Source of the DNA: Thermoplasmatales archaeon UBA447
GTDB lineage: Archaea > Thermoplasmatota > Thermoplasmata > Thermoplasmatales > Thermoplasmataceae
Assembly: GCA_002503205.1 (NCBI GenBank)
Contig: DARE01000022.1
Location: 1 to 21,795, forward strand
Reading direction: 5' to 3'
DNA length: 21,795 nt
Shown: one piece after another, positions 1 to 8,161 of the stretch
How the letters are laid out: each line of letters begins with the position of its first letter
Position numbering within the stretch: position 1 is the first letter of the stretch
The notes under the pieces: model-generated
Databases searched by the model: none
What the model was told of the DNA's origin: nothing
Seen by the model: only the letters and a program-made list of their open reading frames with translations
Position numbers and translations under genes: made by a program

Positions 1-6
1 GGCAAG

Positions 7-15
7 TATTATATA
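7..15 (+). promoter_or_regulatory. TATA box of the permease gene
   Basis: The AT element TATTATATA is centred 28 bp before the ATG at 39. This fits an archaeal TATA box driving a leaderless transcript and favours ATG 39 over the upstream in-frame TTG at 18. Confidence 0.55.
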
Positions 16-38
16 GATTGCCAACTTATAGCACGCTA

Positions 39-1441
39 ATGAGTAGCATTGAACTCAAACAGGGAGTGTTGAACAGAGGTGAAACACTCTTTCAGGGAAT
101 TGCGGCATCTGCACCAGCAGGGGCCGCAGTTGCAACAATGACCGGAGCTGCAGGATATGCGCTTGGAGCTCTGCCGCTTTCTGCGCTGATAGCTTTCTTT
201 GTTGTAGTGCTGAACGCATACATCATAAAGAGGATATCTTCCAGGATGGCAGGAGCAGGTGGTTATTATGACTACACAAAGGTGGCATTTGGACCTGTTG
301 TGGGGGCCTTTACTGGTTGGATGTACATACTGTATCAGATCTTTGCTATGGCTTTCATAGCCCTGAGCATATCAGTATTTGTCCCAGCGCTGCTCTCTGA
401 GGTATTCGGAATAAACATACCTGCATACACCTGGCTTCCCTTACTTGCAGGGACAATGCTATTTGGATATTTTGTGTCAGTTGTCGGAATCAAGCAGTCA
501 CTGAAATATGCAATGGTTATGGGAACCATGGAAATACTGGTTGTAATTGCAATAGGTCTTGCCATAGTCCTGGAACATCCTGCAATAAACACAGTTCAGG
601 TTTTCACACCAAAATTTGCATCAGGTGGGATAAGTGGGGTGATGCTGGGTGTCCTCTTCATGTATACTTCTTTCTCAGGATTCGGAACCATGACGCCGCT
701 AGGTGAGGAAGCTAAGAATGGAAAGAAGATGGTTGGCAATACCATAGTAATCTCCGCTCTCATTCTCGGAGTATTCTTTGTATTTGCAGCCTACTCTTTC
801 ACTGTAGGCTGGGGCCGCTCAATATGTCATCATACGCATCAAACCTGGTTCCTGGGATAATACTTACAAAGAGTGACCTTGGTCTCATAGGTGCCATAAT
901 TATAACTGTATTCTACATCAACAGTATACTCACGGATATTGCAGTATTCTTCAACAGTTCATCCCGAGTTTCCATGGCACTGGCCAGGAATAACATACTT
1001 CCAAATGCCATGTCACGAATACACCATAAGCATCAAACTCCGCATGTCTCCGCTGCTGTTATGGGAATCGGGGCTTTTCTCATCGCAGCTGTGGGAACAG
1101 TTGCACTTGGAGGTGGGGGATTCAACATATTCCTTGTTACGGGAATAGTTTCCACGCTACCAGCCCTGCTTGTGCATGCTATAGCAAATGCTGCTCTTCC
1201 TGCCCTTAACAAGAAGGAGACCAGAAAGTGGGGAGCCCTCAATGTACTGCTTCCCATAATTGCAATAGTTATACTGGGATTTGTGTTCTACGGTACGTTC
1301 ATTTCCATCAGCTCTACGGTGATCATTGGCTCAGTGATATTCCTGATCTGGGTAGTTGTTGGGATAGTGCTCTCCTTCGCCAGGAAGAAGAGTTATGTCC
1401 TCGACAAGAAATATGAGGGACTTGTGGGAGGACAGGAATAA
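39..1441 (+). pseudogene. APC-type amino acid/polyamine permease, frameshifted
   Basis: An integral membrane transporter of the amino acid-polyamine-organocation superfamily, probably importing an amino acid or organic cation/anion; the substrate is not readable. The N-terminal part shows the usual opening of the family (about residues 10-60, glycine/alanine-rich TM1-TM2), followed by many hydrophobic segments. The reading frame breaks near 811-815. The first frame runs to a stop at 860, while the rest of the transporter continues in another frame from about 812 to 1441. Adding one G to the four-G run at 811-814 restores a Trp-Gly-Pro-Leu-Asn-Met junction and a continuous protein of about 467 residues, normal for the family. 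It is therefore either a recent one-base deletion or a homopolymer sequencing error; both halves look intact. The start at 39 is chosen because a TATA box lies 28 bp upstream. Confidence 0.85.
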
Positions 1442-1453
1442 TCCCACAAATAA

Positions 1454-1464
1454 TTTTAAATTTC
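1454..1464 (+). promoter_or_regulatory. TATA-like element upstream of the F1 peptidase
   Basis: TTTTAAATTTC lies about 43 bp before ATG 1500, which predicts a transcript start near 1483 and a short leader. That leader carries a Shine-Dalgarno sequence, GGTGAGG, at 1488-1494, 5 nt before the ATG. Unlike most first genes here, this one appears to use a leader. Confidence 0.45.
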
Positions 1465-1499
1465 GATACATGAGACTTTGGGTTTTCGGTGAGGAAAAA

Positions 1500-2387
1500 A
1501 TGTCTTCTTATGGAATAGAGGAAGGATTCAGAAAGGTAAAAGGTCTGAAAATATACTACAAACTTTTCAAGGCAATAGATGAAAAGGCTGTCCTGATGAC
1601 AATGCACGGTGGCCCGGGCATGTCCCATGATTATCTTTTACCTCTATCCGATCTGGCCGAAAGTGGAATCTCAGTCCTTTTCTACGATCAGTTTGGATGC
1701 GGGCGTTCAGAAGAACCTGCAGACCAAAGCAAATTCACCATAGACTATGGAGTGGAGGAGGCACATGATCTTGCAATGGATCTTATTGGTATGAGAAAAT
1801 TCTTCCTTATGGGGTCGTCCTATGGAGGAGCACTGGCCCTGGCCTATGCTGTAAGGTATCAGGAAAACCTTAAAGGTCTCATAATATCTGGGGGGCTTTC
1901 ATCGGTGCCTCTTACAGTTAGGGAGATGCAGAGGCTCATAGAGAACCTGGAACCCTGGGCAAGAGACGCGATCCGCAGATATGGTGATTCCGGTGATTTT
2001 GGAAATCCTGAATATCAGAGGGCGACACAGTTATTCTACAGAAAGCATCTAATCCGCATGGACAGGTATCCGGATGATGTTTCAAGGTCTCTCGAGTACG
2101 GGGAAAAAAGAAATGTATACAGAGTCATGAACGGGCCAAACGAATTCACAATCACCGGTACAATAAGTGATTGGGACATAACCTCGGAGATAGCCAAGAT
2201 AAAAGTGCCCACACTCATCACAGTTGGAGAGTACGATGAGGTCACTCCAATGGTGGCAAACGTAATCAATCAGCGCATTGATGGCTCAAAATTGAGGGTA
2301 TTCGAAGGTTGTTCCCACCTGACAATGTGGGAGGATCGAGATGGATACAACCGGGAGCTGTTAAAATTCATTGAAGGAAATATTTAA
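1500..2387 (+). CDS. pip: Proline iminopeptidase (tricorn protease-interacting factor F1)
   Basis: A cytosolic alpha/beta-hydrolase serine peptidase of family S33 that removes N-terminal residues, classically proline, from short peptides. In Thermoplasma the F1 factor trims peptides released by the proteasome and tricorn. The 295-residue protein has the HGGPG oxyanion motif at residues 36-40, the nucleophile elbow GSSYG with Ser107, Asp246 in GEYDEV and His273 in CSHLTMWED. Length and sequence closely match remembered T. acidophilum F1 (about 293 residues). The frame is open upstream to 1395, but ATG 1500 is preferred because of GGTGAGG 5 nt before it and because the F1 N-terminus aligns there. 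Its stop overlaps the stop of the convergent formamidase gene. Probably a housekeeping gene, not part of the aromatic cluster. Confidence 0.93.
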   Translation: MSSYGIEEGFRKVKGLKIYYKLFKAIDEKAVLMTMHGGPGMSHDYLLPLSDLAESGISVLFYDQFGCGRSEEPADQSKFTIDYGVEEAHDLAMDLIGMRKFFLMGSSYGGALALAYAVRYQENLKGLIISGGLSSVPLTVREMQRLIENLEPWARDAIRRYGDSGDFGNPEYQRATQLFYRKHLIRMDRYPDDVSRSLEYGEKRNVYRVMNGPNEFTITGTISDWDITSEIAKIKVPTLITVGEYDEVTPMVANVINQRIDGSKLRVFEGCSHLTMWEDRDGYNRELLKFIEGNI

Positions 2388-3313
2388 TCACTCCTTTCCC
2401 TGAGGATGCTCTCCGGAAGCAGCATGGAGACAACATAATTAGGTTCGTCGACAATCTCGCTTATTCTGAGGTTTCCAGCAACGCTGCACAGTAGAAAAGA
2501 TTCATCCTCCTTGAACCCCATGGTTTTAAGTTGTGCTATCATCGACTCTACAGCATCAATTGCGGCTGTTTTCAACTCAGGCCCTATTCCGGTTGTGCAG
2601 AACACTTTCCCTCCGGTATGTTCAGTTGAATAAGTAACAGGGGATGAAATATTTCTATTTCTAACTATTTTTACCGAAATCCTGACTGTTGCGCCTGTCT
2701 CTACCGCTGTTCCGCATACCTCTCCATCTCCCTGACAGGCATGTGGGTCACCAAATGAAAGGCCAGCTCCCTCAATGTTAACAGGCAGCAACACTGTTGA
2801 GCCAGTTCCATTCAACCTGTTGTCCATATTTCCGCCAAATTTCTGAGGCGGGATCATTCCAAAACTCCCGGATGAAGGGAGTGTTGCGATCACGCCAAGA
2901 AAAGGGGAAATGGGTATTCTTATGCCCTTCAGGAAATCGCCATCAGGAATGGCATATCCACCTTCTATTTTCCAGTAGAAGATGGATGGTTTGAATCTGC
3001 CCTTCAGCAGGCCAAAATCTTCTGAAAGCGTGCTAAAACCCCACTTTGCTGTTTCTATACTGTGAATATGGACTTCAAGGAGATCTCCGGGTTTTGCGCC
3101 TTTGACATTCAAAGGCCCTACAGAGGCATCAAGGAGTGACTGATCCATTTTTCCAAGGTCCTCATTTGTTGTGCCCGGTTTGACCTGATCGGTTGATGAG
3201 TCTGGTATGTCCAGTATGATCTCCTCACCTTCTTCAATTTCCTCGATGAATGGCGTATCTCTTTTCCAGACTTTCTGCAGGTTTTTCAGGTTATGCCCGT
3301 TTATCCTTTTCAC
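2384..3313 (-). CDS. Acetamidase/formamidase family amidohydrolase
   Basis: Predicted to hydrolyse a short-chain amide such as formamide or acetamide to the acid plus ammonia, in the cytosol. The 309-residue protein carries the family signatures: GGNMDNR in the middle and DPHACQGDGEVCGTAVE near residues 190-206, which hold metal/active-site residues in this family. Length is normal. The start is GTG at 3313: an in-frame stop directly precedes it, no earlier start exists, and TATA-like sequences at 3331-3350 lie at a suitable distance on this strand. The last 4 bp (TTAA) are shared with the convergent peptidase gene, each strand using them for its TAA. It could serve nitrogen release for the nearby catabolic genes, since formamide arises from some ring-cleavage routes; this is inference. 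Confidence 0.88.
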   Translation of the reverse strand: MKRINGHNLKNLQKVWKRDTPFIEEIEEGEEIILDIPDSSTDQVKPGTTNEDLGKMDQSLLDASVGPLNVKGAKPGDLLEVHIHSIETAKWGFSTLSEDFGLLKGRFKPSIFYWKIEGGYAIPDGDFLKGIRIPISPFLGVIATLPSSGSFGMIPPQKFGGNMDNRLNGTGSTVLLPVNIEGAGLSFGDPHACQGDGEVCGTAVETGATVRISVKIVRNRNISSPVTYSTEHTGGKVFCTTGIGPELKTAAIDAVESMIAQLKTMGFKEDESFLLCSVAGNLRISEIVDEPNYVVSMLLPESILRERSD

Positions 3314-3330
3314 TTAATCCCCTTTGACAG

Positions 3331-3350
3331 ATATACACAGGCATATTAAT
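3331..3350 (-). promoter_or_regulatory. Promoter region of the formamidase gene
   Basis: On the minus strand two TATA-like elements, GATTAATATG (about 3342-3351) and TGTATAT (3331-3337), lie 20-35 bp before the GTG at 3313. Either would give a leaderless or near-leaderless transcript. Confidence 0.35.
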
Positions 3351-3484
3351 CTTAATTCCGTTATTGATTGTCATTGTGTTAAATCATTCCACAGTTATAA
3401 TTGAATTTTAGAAATAAATTCAGCTTAATGCAACATTATTGTAATACAATATTGGCAGATGAATTTACTTCAGAACAAGAAAAG

Positions 3485-3491
3485 ATTTTAA
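3485..3491 (+). promoter_or_regulatory. TATA-like element of the first UbiD gene
   Basis: ATTTTAA is centred 32 bp before ATG 3520 but only 11 bp before ATG 3499. An archaeal promoter here would start transcription near 3514, so the ATG at 3520 is the better start of the downstream gene. Confidence 0.35.
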
Positions 3492-3519
3492 CCCGGAAAT
3501 GGTATGGAAAAACGATAGC

Positions 3520-4974
3520 ATGGGGAAAGAGGATTATACACTCAGGTCTTTTATTGATAAGATAGAATCAAGAGGTCTTCTCAGAAAGGTTTCCGGCGCT
3601 GACTGGAACCTGGAAATTGGGGCACTTACAGATGCCAACGCAAAAAAGAACAGGTACACCCTCCTGTTCGACGAAGTTAAGGGATATCCAAAGGGGATGA
3701 GGGTGCTCACAGGATCACTGCTGGACGCGAACAGAGTTTCAGAAGCCCTTGGGATGAATGGAAATTTTAACGACATGTCCCTAACTTCAGAGATAAGGAA
3801 GAGGCTGAGCCAGACAGCTTCAAGGCAATCTGCCTTCGATCCAGAGTATGTTCAGGATTCACCGGTTTTCGAGACAGTTATGAAAGGGGATAGTGTGGAT
3901 ATTTCCAGAATACCTGTGCCCAAATGGTTCAGTGAAGATGGAGGAAGATATATTGGCACCATGGATGCAGTAATAACAAGAGACCCTGACAATGGCTGGG
4001 TCAATGTTGGGACTTACCGCATAATGGTGAAGGACAGGAACCACCTGGCTATACTGATGGAAGCATCAAGGCATGGCAGGAATCATGTGGAAAAGTGGAT
4101 GAAAAAGGAGGGGAGGGTACCTATAGCAGCATCCTTCGGCCACAACCCTGGCCTGAATCTGTTCTCAGCAAATGAAGTTCCTGAAGGTGTATCTGAATAT
4201 AACTACCTTGGGGCTGTGAGAGGGGAGCCGGTAAGGGTTGTCAGGGGACCGATAACAGGCCTCCCTATCCCGGCAGATTCAGAAATTGCGATTGAGGGCT
4301 ATATAGATTCAGAGATGACGGATGAGGGCCCCCTTGGTGAATTCATGGGATATTACGCTGGAGGGAAGATGCGAAATCCTGTTTTGCACGTGGAGGCACT
4401 TTACATGAGAAAGGACCCGATACTGCTGGGGACTTGTGCAGGAAAACCCCCTTATGATTACTCATACTTCAGATGCCCTATCAGGGCTTCTTTAATATGG
4501 AATACACTTGAGAGTGCAGGAATTTCAGGGGTAAAAGGTGTATGGTGCCATGAGGAAGGCTATTCCAGGGCATTCACGGTAGTTTCTATCAGGCAAATGT
4601 TCGGCGGGCATGCTGTCATGGCAGGGCATATTGCATCTCAATGCAGGCCAGGTGCTGTCTCTGGAAGGTACACTGTTGTGGTGGATGATGATATCGATCC
4701 ATCCAACATTCATGATGTGGTGTGGGCTATGTGCAGCAGAAATGATCCAGCCACAGGAATAGATATTGTCAGGAACACGATGGGGACACCTCTCGATCCA
4801 ATATCAATCCACAAGGAAGGAAAGGACATTCTTGAATATACAAGTTCAAGGGCAATCATCATAGCAGTTAAGCCGATGGAAAAAGTGATCAAGGGTACTT
4901 TTCCGGAGGTGGTAAAAGCTGATCAGGAGACAGATTCAAGGGTCAGAACGAAGTTCCAGGATATCCTCAAATGA
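3520..4974 (+). CDS. UbiD-family prenylated-FMN decarboxylase, canonical active site
   Basis: A reversible (de)carboxylase for an unsaturated or aromatic acid, using prenylated FMN made by UbiX. The frame is open from ATG 3499 (491 residues). ATG 3520 gives 484 residues and fits the TATA position. Numbered from 3499, all residues expected by comparison with Aspergillus Fdc1 are present: Asn169 and Arg174 in NVGTYR, His192 and Glu233 as cofactor-metal ligands, then Glu276 and Glu281 in EGPLGE. Length and overall sequence recall the HmfF/HudA-type (furan/pyrrole carboxylate) and phenolic-acid UbiDs, but the substrate is not determinable. Followed after 137 bp by a second UbiD gene with its own promoter. 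Ubiquinone synthesis is unlikely, since archaea of this group do not make it. The closest match to a model UbiD of the three in this window. Confidence 0.9.
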   Translation: MGKEDYTLRSFIDKIESRGLLRKVSGADWNLEIGALTDANAKKNRYTLLFDEVKGYPKGMRVLTGSLLDANRVSEALGMNGNFNDMSLTSEIRKRLSQTASRQSAFDPEYVQDSPVFETVMKGDSVDISRIPVPKWFSEDGGRYIGTMDAVITRDPDNGWVNVGTYRIMVKDRNHLAILMEASRHGRNHVEKWMKKEGRVPIAASFGHNPGLNLFSANEVPEGVSEYNYLGAVRGEPVRVVRGPITGLPIPADSEIAIEGYIDSEMTDEGPLGEFMGYYAGGKMRNPVLHVEALYMRKDPILLGTCAGKPPYDYSYFRCPIRASLIWNTLESAGISGVKGVWCHEEGYSRAFTVVSIRQMFGGHAVMAGHIASQCRPGAVSGRYTVVVDDDIDPSNIHDVVWAMCSRNDPATGIDIVRNTMGTPLDPISIHKEGKDILEYTSSRAIIIAVKPMEKVIKGTFPEVVKADQETDSRVRTKFQDILK

Positions 4975-5084
4975 TTTTAGTTTAATCATTTGCAATTTTT
5001 AAGATATATTTTCAATTTCAAATTGCATTTTAATAAATTTAACAAACCCATTAAGTGTACCAGCATTACAATTTTATGTTAATG

Positions 5085-5091
5085 TTTATTT
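5085..5091 (+). promoter_or_regulatory. TATA box of the second UbiD gene
   Basis: TTTATTT is centred 24 bp before ATG 5112, consistent with a leaderless transcript. The 137-bp gap upstream is AT-rich, with U-rich stretches after 4974 that may terminate the first UbiD transcript. Confidence 0.5.
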
Positions 5092-5111
5092 GCAGCTAAT
5101 GATAGGGATGT

Positions 5112-6713
5112 ATGGTATTTCACGATCTGAGGGACTACCTCAAGGAACTGGATAAAAAAGGCTTGTTAAGAACAGTAGATCGGCCAACGAAGCTTGAAAC
5201 GGAGTTAATGCCCCTTGTAAGGGTACAGTTCAGGGGGATGCCTGAATCCCAGAGAACTGGTTTTCTGTTTACAAACGTACACAATTCTAAAGGAAAAAAG
5301 TTTGACGCAAGAGTATGCACAGCTGTTCTGTCAAGTTCAATGGAGATTTATGCCACTGGTATGGAATGCAGCCCTGACGAGGTCCCTGATCGGTTCACCT
5401 TTGGAATCAGCCATCCCATAGACCCTAAAATAGTTGGAAACGGGAAATGCCAGGAGGTTGTAATTGAAGGGGATGAACTGGAGAAGCATGGACTGATGGA
5501 TATTCCATTTCCAGTGGAAATTCCTGGCTACAGCTGCCAGGTGAGAACAACAACGGCCTTTGTTACAAAGGATCCTGAAACTGGAATCCAGAATGCCGGC
5601 ACATATTCAGGACAGGTCTTTGGCGCAAGGAAGATTCTGTGGGAAATACACAGGGGAAGCCATGGATTCACACATCTGAAAAAATCTGCTGAAAGAGGGA
5701 AGAAAATGGATGCTGCCATTGTCATAGGGGGGCCACCATATGTGCAGTACACAGCAGCAGCCAAGGTTCCCTATGGCATGGATGAGTTTGCAGTGGCAGG
5801 AGGGATTGCCGGGGAACCGATAGAGGTTGTTCGATGCAAAACTGTTGACCTGGTAGTTCCTGCAACGGCTGAATACATAATAGAGGGGAAAGTTTCTGTT
5901 GAGGATTTCGAGCAGCAGACACCGTTTGGAGAATATACCGGTTATGTTGCAGCAGATGTTGAGAGCCAGTGGTGCCCGGTTATGGAAGTTACAGCAGTGA
6001 CACATAGAAAAGACAGCCCGATATTTCAGACAATAATCAGCCAGATGCCTCCCAGTGAAAGCAGCAAACTCCGCCAGGTGGCCTATGGAAGCGCATTCAC
6101 CAAATTCCTGAAGGATGATTGCGGATTGCCTGGAATAAAGAAGGTGGCTTTCCATGAATCGAGTGGAAGCTGGCAGTACTGTGTTATCCAGATGAAGAAA
6201 ACTGGCCCCACAGATGCCATGAGGGCACTCGTATGTGCATCAGGATATGCCTCGGACATTGGTAAAGTGATTATTGCCGTTGACGAGGATATAGATCCAT
6301 TCGATCCAGACTCAGTTAATTGGGCCCTGAGTTTCAGGATGCAGCCACACCGGGATATTCAGATAATACGTGGAAAGTCAGCCCATCTGGATCCCTCCGC
6401 GGCTAACCCGGGAGAGAAAACTGGGCCCAAGGGATATCTTGAGAGCTCTGCCCTTCTTCTGGATGCCACAAGAAAGACGGATTATCCTCCGACCTCCCTT
6501 CCGAAGAAAGAGTACATGGAAAATGCTGTGAAAATATGGAAAGAACTTGGTTTCCCAGATCCAGTGATGAAGAATCCCTGGTACGGCTATGATCTGGAAA
6601 AATGGTCTGAGGAGTATGACAGGTATTCAAGGATGGTTCTCTCCGGAGACCATTTCCAGATTGGGAAGGAACTTGAAAAGAAAAGGATAAAGATGAATAT
6701 ACTGGAGAAGTAG
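5112..6713 (+). CDS. UbiD-family protein, divergent active site (paralogue A)
   Basis: A 533-residue UbiD-fold protein expected to bind prenylated FMN and to decarboxylate or carboxylate an aromatic-type acid. It retains Asn161, His184 and Glu225, the cofactor/metal ligands, and Glu274 in TPFGEYTGY. The catalytic Arg position is Ser166 (NAGTYS instead of the usual GTYR), and the first Glu of the usual EGPFGE is Gln269. A Glu lies two residues earlier (Glu267) and could substitute. It shares length, these substitutions and a long C-terminal tail (PPTSLPKKEYMENA, NPWYGYDLEKW) with the third UbiD at 12850-14451, so the two are paralogues and perhaps partner subunits, as PpcA/PpcB are in phenylphosphate carboxylase. 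Its stop lies 1 bp from the stop of the convergent cysteine hydrolase. Family assignment is firm; catalytic role and substrate are open. Confidence 0.88.
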   Translation: MVFHDLRDYLKELDKKGLLRTVDRPTKLETELMPLVRVQFRGMPESQRTGFLFTNVHNSKGKKFDARVCTAVLSSSMEIYATGMECSPDEVPDRFTFGISHPIDPKIVGNGKCQEVVIEGDELEKHGLMDIPFPVEIPGYSCQVRTTTAFVTKDPETGIQNAGTYSGQVFGARKILWEIHRGSHGFTHLKKSAERGKKMDAAIVIGGPPYVQYTAAAKVPYGMDEFAVAGGIAGEPIEVVRCKTVDLVVPATAEYIIEGKVSVEDFEQQTPFGEYTGYVAADVESQWCPVMEVTAVTHRKDSPIFQTIISQMPPSESSKLRQVAYGSAFTKFLKDDCGLPGIKKVAFHESSGSWQYCVIQMKKTGPTDAMRALVCASGYASDIGKVIIAVDEDIDPFDPDSVNWALSFRMQPHRDIQIIRGKSAHLDPSAANPGEKTGPKGYLESSALLLDATRKTDYPPTSLPKKEYMENAVKIWKELGFPDPVMKNPWYGYDLEKWSEEYDRYSRMVLSGDHFQIGKELEKKRIKMNILEK

Positions 6714-6714
6714 T

Positions 6715-7335
6715 TCAGTATTTTTCCATATATTTCAGAACCCTTGACATCGGAGATACCTCCCCAAAATTTTCATGAAAGTTCTTCAGAAATGGCAGAT
6801 GCATATCCAGATATGGGGTGCTCACGCACTCCTCAATTATTATGGTATCATAATCATCCATGAAGAGATGCCTGGCCGTTGAGTCAACGCAAAGATTTGT
6901 TTGTGTGCCAGTCACAAAGACTCTCTCTGCATCAAGAGCACTGAGGATAAGGGGCAGATCTGTCCCGAGCATGGCATCGTATCTATGCTTAACCACAACA
7001 GGATCTCCGGCAACCGGCTTCAGTTCATCAATTATTTCAGTTCCAGGTGTTCCCGCTGCACATATTCCAGGATCAGAGGCTTTTCTCAAATTTCTGGCCT
7101 TCCACACGCTTGAGCCAGTAAAGTTTTCATGCACAGTTCTGGTATATATGACTGGGATATTGCGATCCCTGGAAACCCGGACCAGTGTTCGAATTTTGTT
7201 AACTGTTTCCTTTACAGGTGTGAGATCTACACCAATTTTTCCAAGATATCCTGCCTCGGATACAAAATCCACCTGCATATCAATGACAAGCAGAACAGAT
7301 TTTGCATCCTTCCATGGATTTTTTTCAGTGAACAT
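6715..7335 (-). CDS. Isochorismatase-family cysteine hydrolase (1)
   Basis: A 206-residue cytosolic amidohydrolase of the isochorismatase-like superfamily, which includes nicotinamidase, ureidoacrylate and maleamate amidases. The expected triad is visible: Asp19 in LLVIDMQVDF, Lys116 in VVVKHRYDAM and Cys149 in TGTQTNLCVDST. Length is usual. It lies 12 bp downstream of the class II aldolase gene on the same strand and is probably co-transcribed from the promoter at about 8090. No clear Shine-Dalgarno sequence precedes the ATG. In this setting it may hydrolyse an amide, carbamoyl or similar product of ring cleavage and release ammonia, but the exact substrate is unknown. It resembles the TQTNLCV group more than the second cysteine hydrolase, so the two are not recent duplicates. 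Confidence 0.85.
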   Translation of the reverse strand: MFTEKNPWKDAKSVLLVIDMQVDFVSEAGYLGKIGVDLTPVKETVNKIRTLVRVSRDRNIPVIYTRTVHENFTGSSVWKARNLRKASDPGICAAGTPGTEIIDELKPVAGDPVVVKHRYDAMLGTDLPLILSALDAERVFVTGTQTNLCVDSTARHLFMDDYDTIIIEECVSTPYLDMHLPFLKNFHENFGEVSPMSRVLKYMEKY

Positions 7336-7347
7336 GGTTATCGCAGA

Positions 7348-8064
7348 TCACAGGATGGTGCCTTTTTTCTCAACTCTTGTCAGGAAATACCCCCAGTCGG
7401 ATTCCTGGAGTTCACTCCTTATCTCTTCGGATTCACTGGATTCTATTTCATCTCTTGTGTATTCAAAATATTTCCCAATTGCCCTCAGGCAATAACTCTT
7501 GAAGGCAGCACGTTCAAACGCTGCTGCCCTTGTGACCACCTCCTCAATGCTTCGCCCAACCATAAATACGCCATGTCCACGGTGCAACAGGATATCACGG
7601 TCTCCAAGAAGATCAGCCATATCCTCTCCCATTTTTTCTGTATTGACAAAAAGCGGAAGGCCAGAATAGACCTTGAAGCCCTTAGTGAACAGAAAAGAAT
7701 CCCTTGAACTGAACAATAGGTTCTCCCCAGACATTGCAAGGAGATTGCTGTAAAAAGCGTGCATATGAAGGGCAGCCTTCAAATCCTTTCTTCTCCGGAA
7801 CATTGCAGAATAGAAGAAAAACTCGTGCATTGATTCTGGATATCTCCCCTCCACAACATTTCCCTTGTAGTCTATTGTTACAATATCTGAGGCGGTACAG
7901 TCTGCAATCGACCTCTGATAATCATGCAGATGCCCGGGTATTAGGATCCTGTCTTCAGCCAGCTTGTAAACCACATGGCCGCGGCCAAGTTCTGTGAGGT
8001 GCTCATTAACCAGTATTCTGTTGGCCATTGCCAGTTTTTGTCTAAGGCCTTCTATATCTTCCAT
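7348..8064 (-). CDS. Class II aldolase/adducin-family protein
   Basis: A Zn-dependent lyase of 238 residues related to fuculose-phosphate aldolase. Metal/catalytic residues are in place: Glu81 (MHEFFFY), His100 and His102 (LHMHAFYS), His164 (HRGHG). The family cleaves hydroxy-keto acids or sugar phosphates, and some members decarboxylate hydroxylated aromatic acids, for example 3,4-dihydroxyphthalate decarboxylase. Next to UbiD genes and a ring hydroxylase, it may cleave a hydroxy-oxo acid produced late in a pathway or decarboxylate a diol acid; both are inference. It is the first gene of a two-gene operon with the downstream cysteine hydrolase. A TATA element 26 bp before ATG 8064 supports this start. 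Confidence 0.85.
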   Translation of the reverse strand: MEDIEGLRQKLAMANRILVNEHLTELGRGHVVYKLAEDRILIPGHLHDYQRSIADCTASDIVTIDYKGNVVEGRYPESMHEFFFYSAMFRRRKDLKAALHMHAFYSNLLAMSGENLLFSSRDSFLFTKGFKVYSGLPLFVNTEKMGEDMADLLGDRDILLHRGHGVFMVGRSIEEVVTRAAAFERAAFKSYCLRAIGKYFEYTRDEIESSESEEIRSELQESDWGYFLTRVEKKGTIL

Positions 8065-8086
8065 ATTGTCATTAGGGCTTTTCTTT

Positions 8087-8094
8087 TAATATAG
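8087..8094 (-). promoter_or_regulatory. TATA box of the aldolase operon
   Basis: On the minus strand CTATATTA is centred about 26 bp before ATG 8064, the classic spacing for leaderless archaeal transcription. Upstream, ATGGTAT occurs twice as a direct repeat (8104-8110 and 8124-8130, 20 bp apart), a possible regulator site in AT-rich DNA. Confidence 0.55.
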
Positions 8095-8161
8095 TTTGTT
8101 CATATGGTATTATAAGTAAATAAATGGTATAATTCATAATTCAAGTTATTAACAAAAATCA

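Noticed and set aside
811..814. Programmed ribosomal frameshift in the permease gene
   Set aside because: No slippery heptamer or downstream structure is apparent, and permeases of this family are not known to need one; mutation or sequencing error is simpler.
5607..6155. 182-codon minus-strand open frame inside the second UbiD gene
   Set aside because: Antisense shadow of a clear UbiD coding region; composition and sequence show no protein family.
6860..7707. Plus-strand open frames of about 200 codons opposite the cysteine hydrolase and aldolase
   Set aside because: They lie antisense to two genes with full catalytic motifs and have no recognisable protein features.
8104..8130. ATGGTAT direct repeats as a CRISPR or mobile-element remnant
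   Set aside because: Only two 7-bp copies in AT-rich promoter DNA, with no spacers, no terminal repeats and no transposase.
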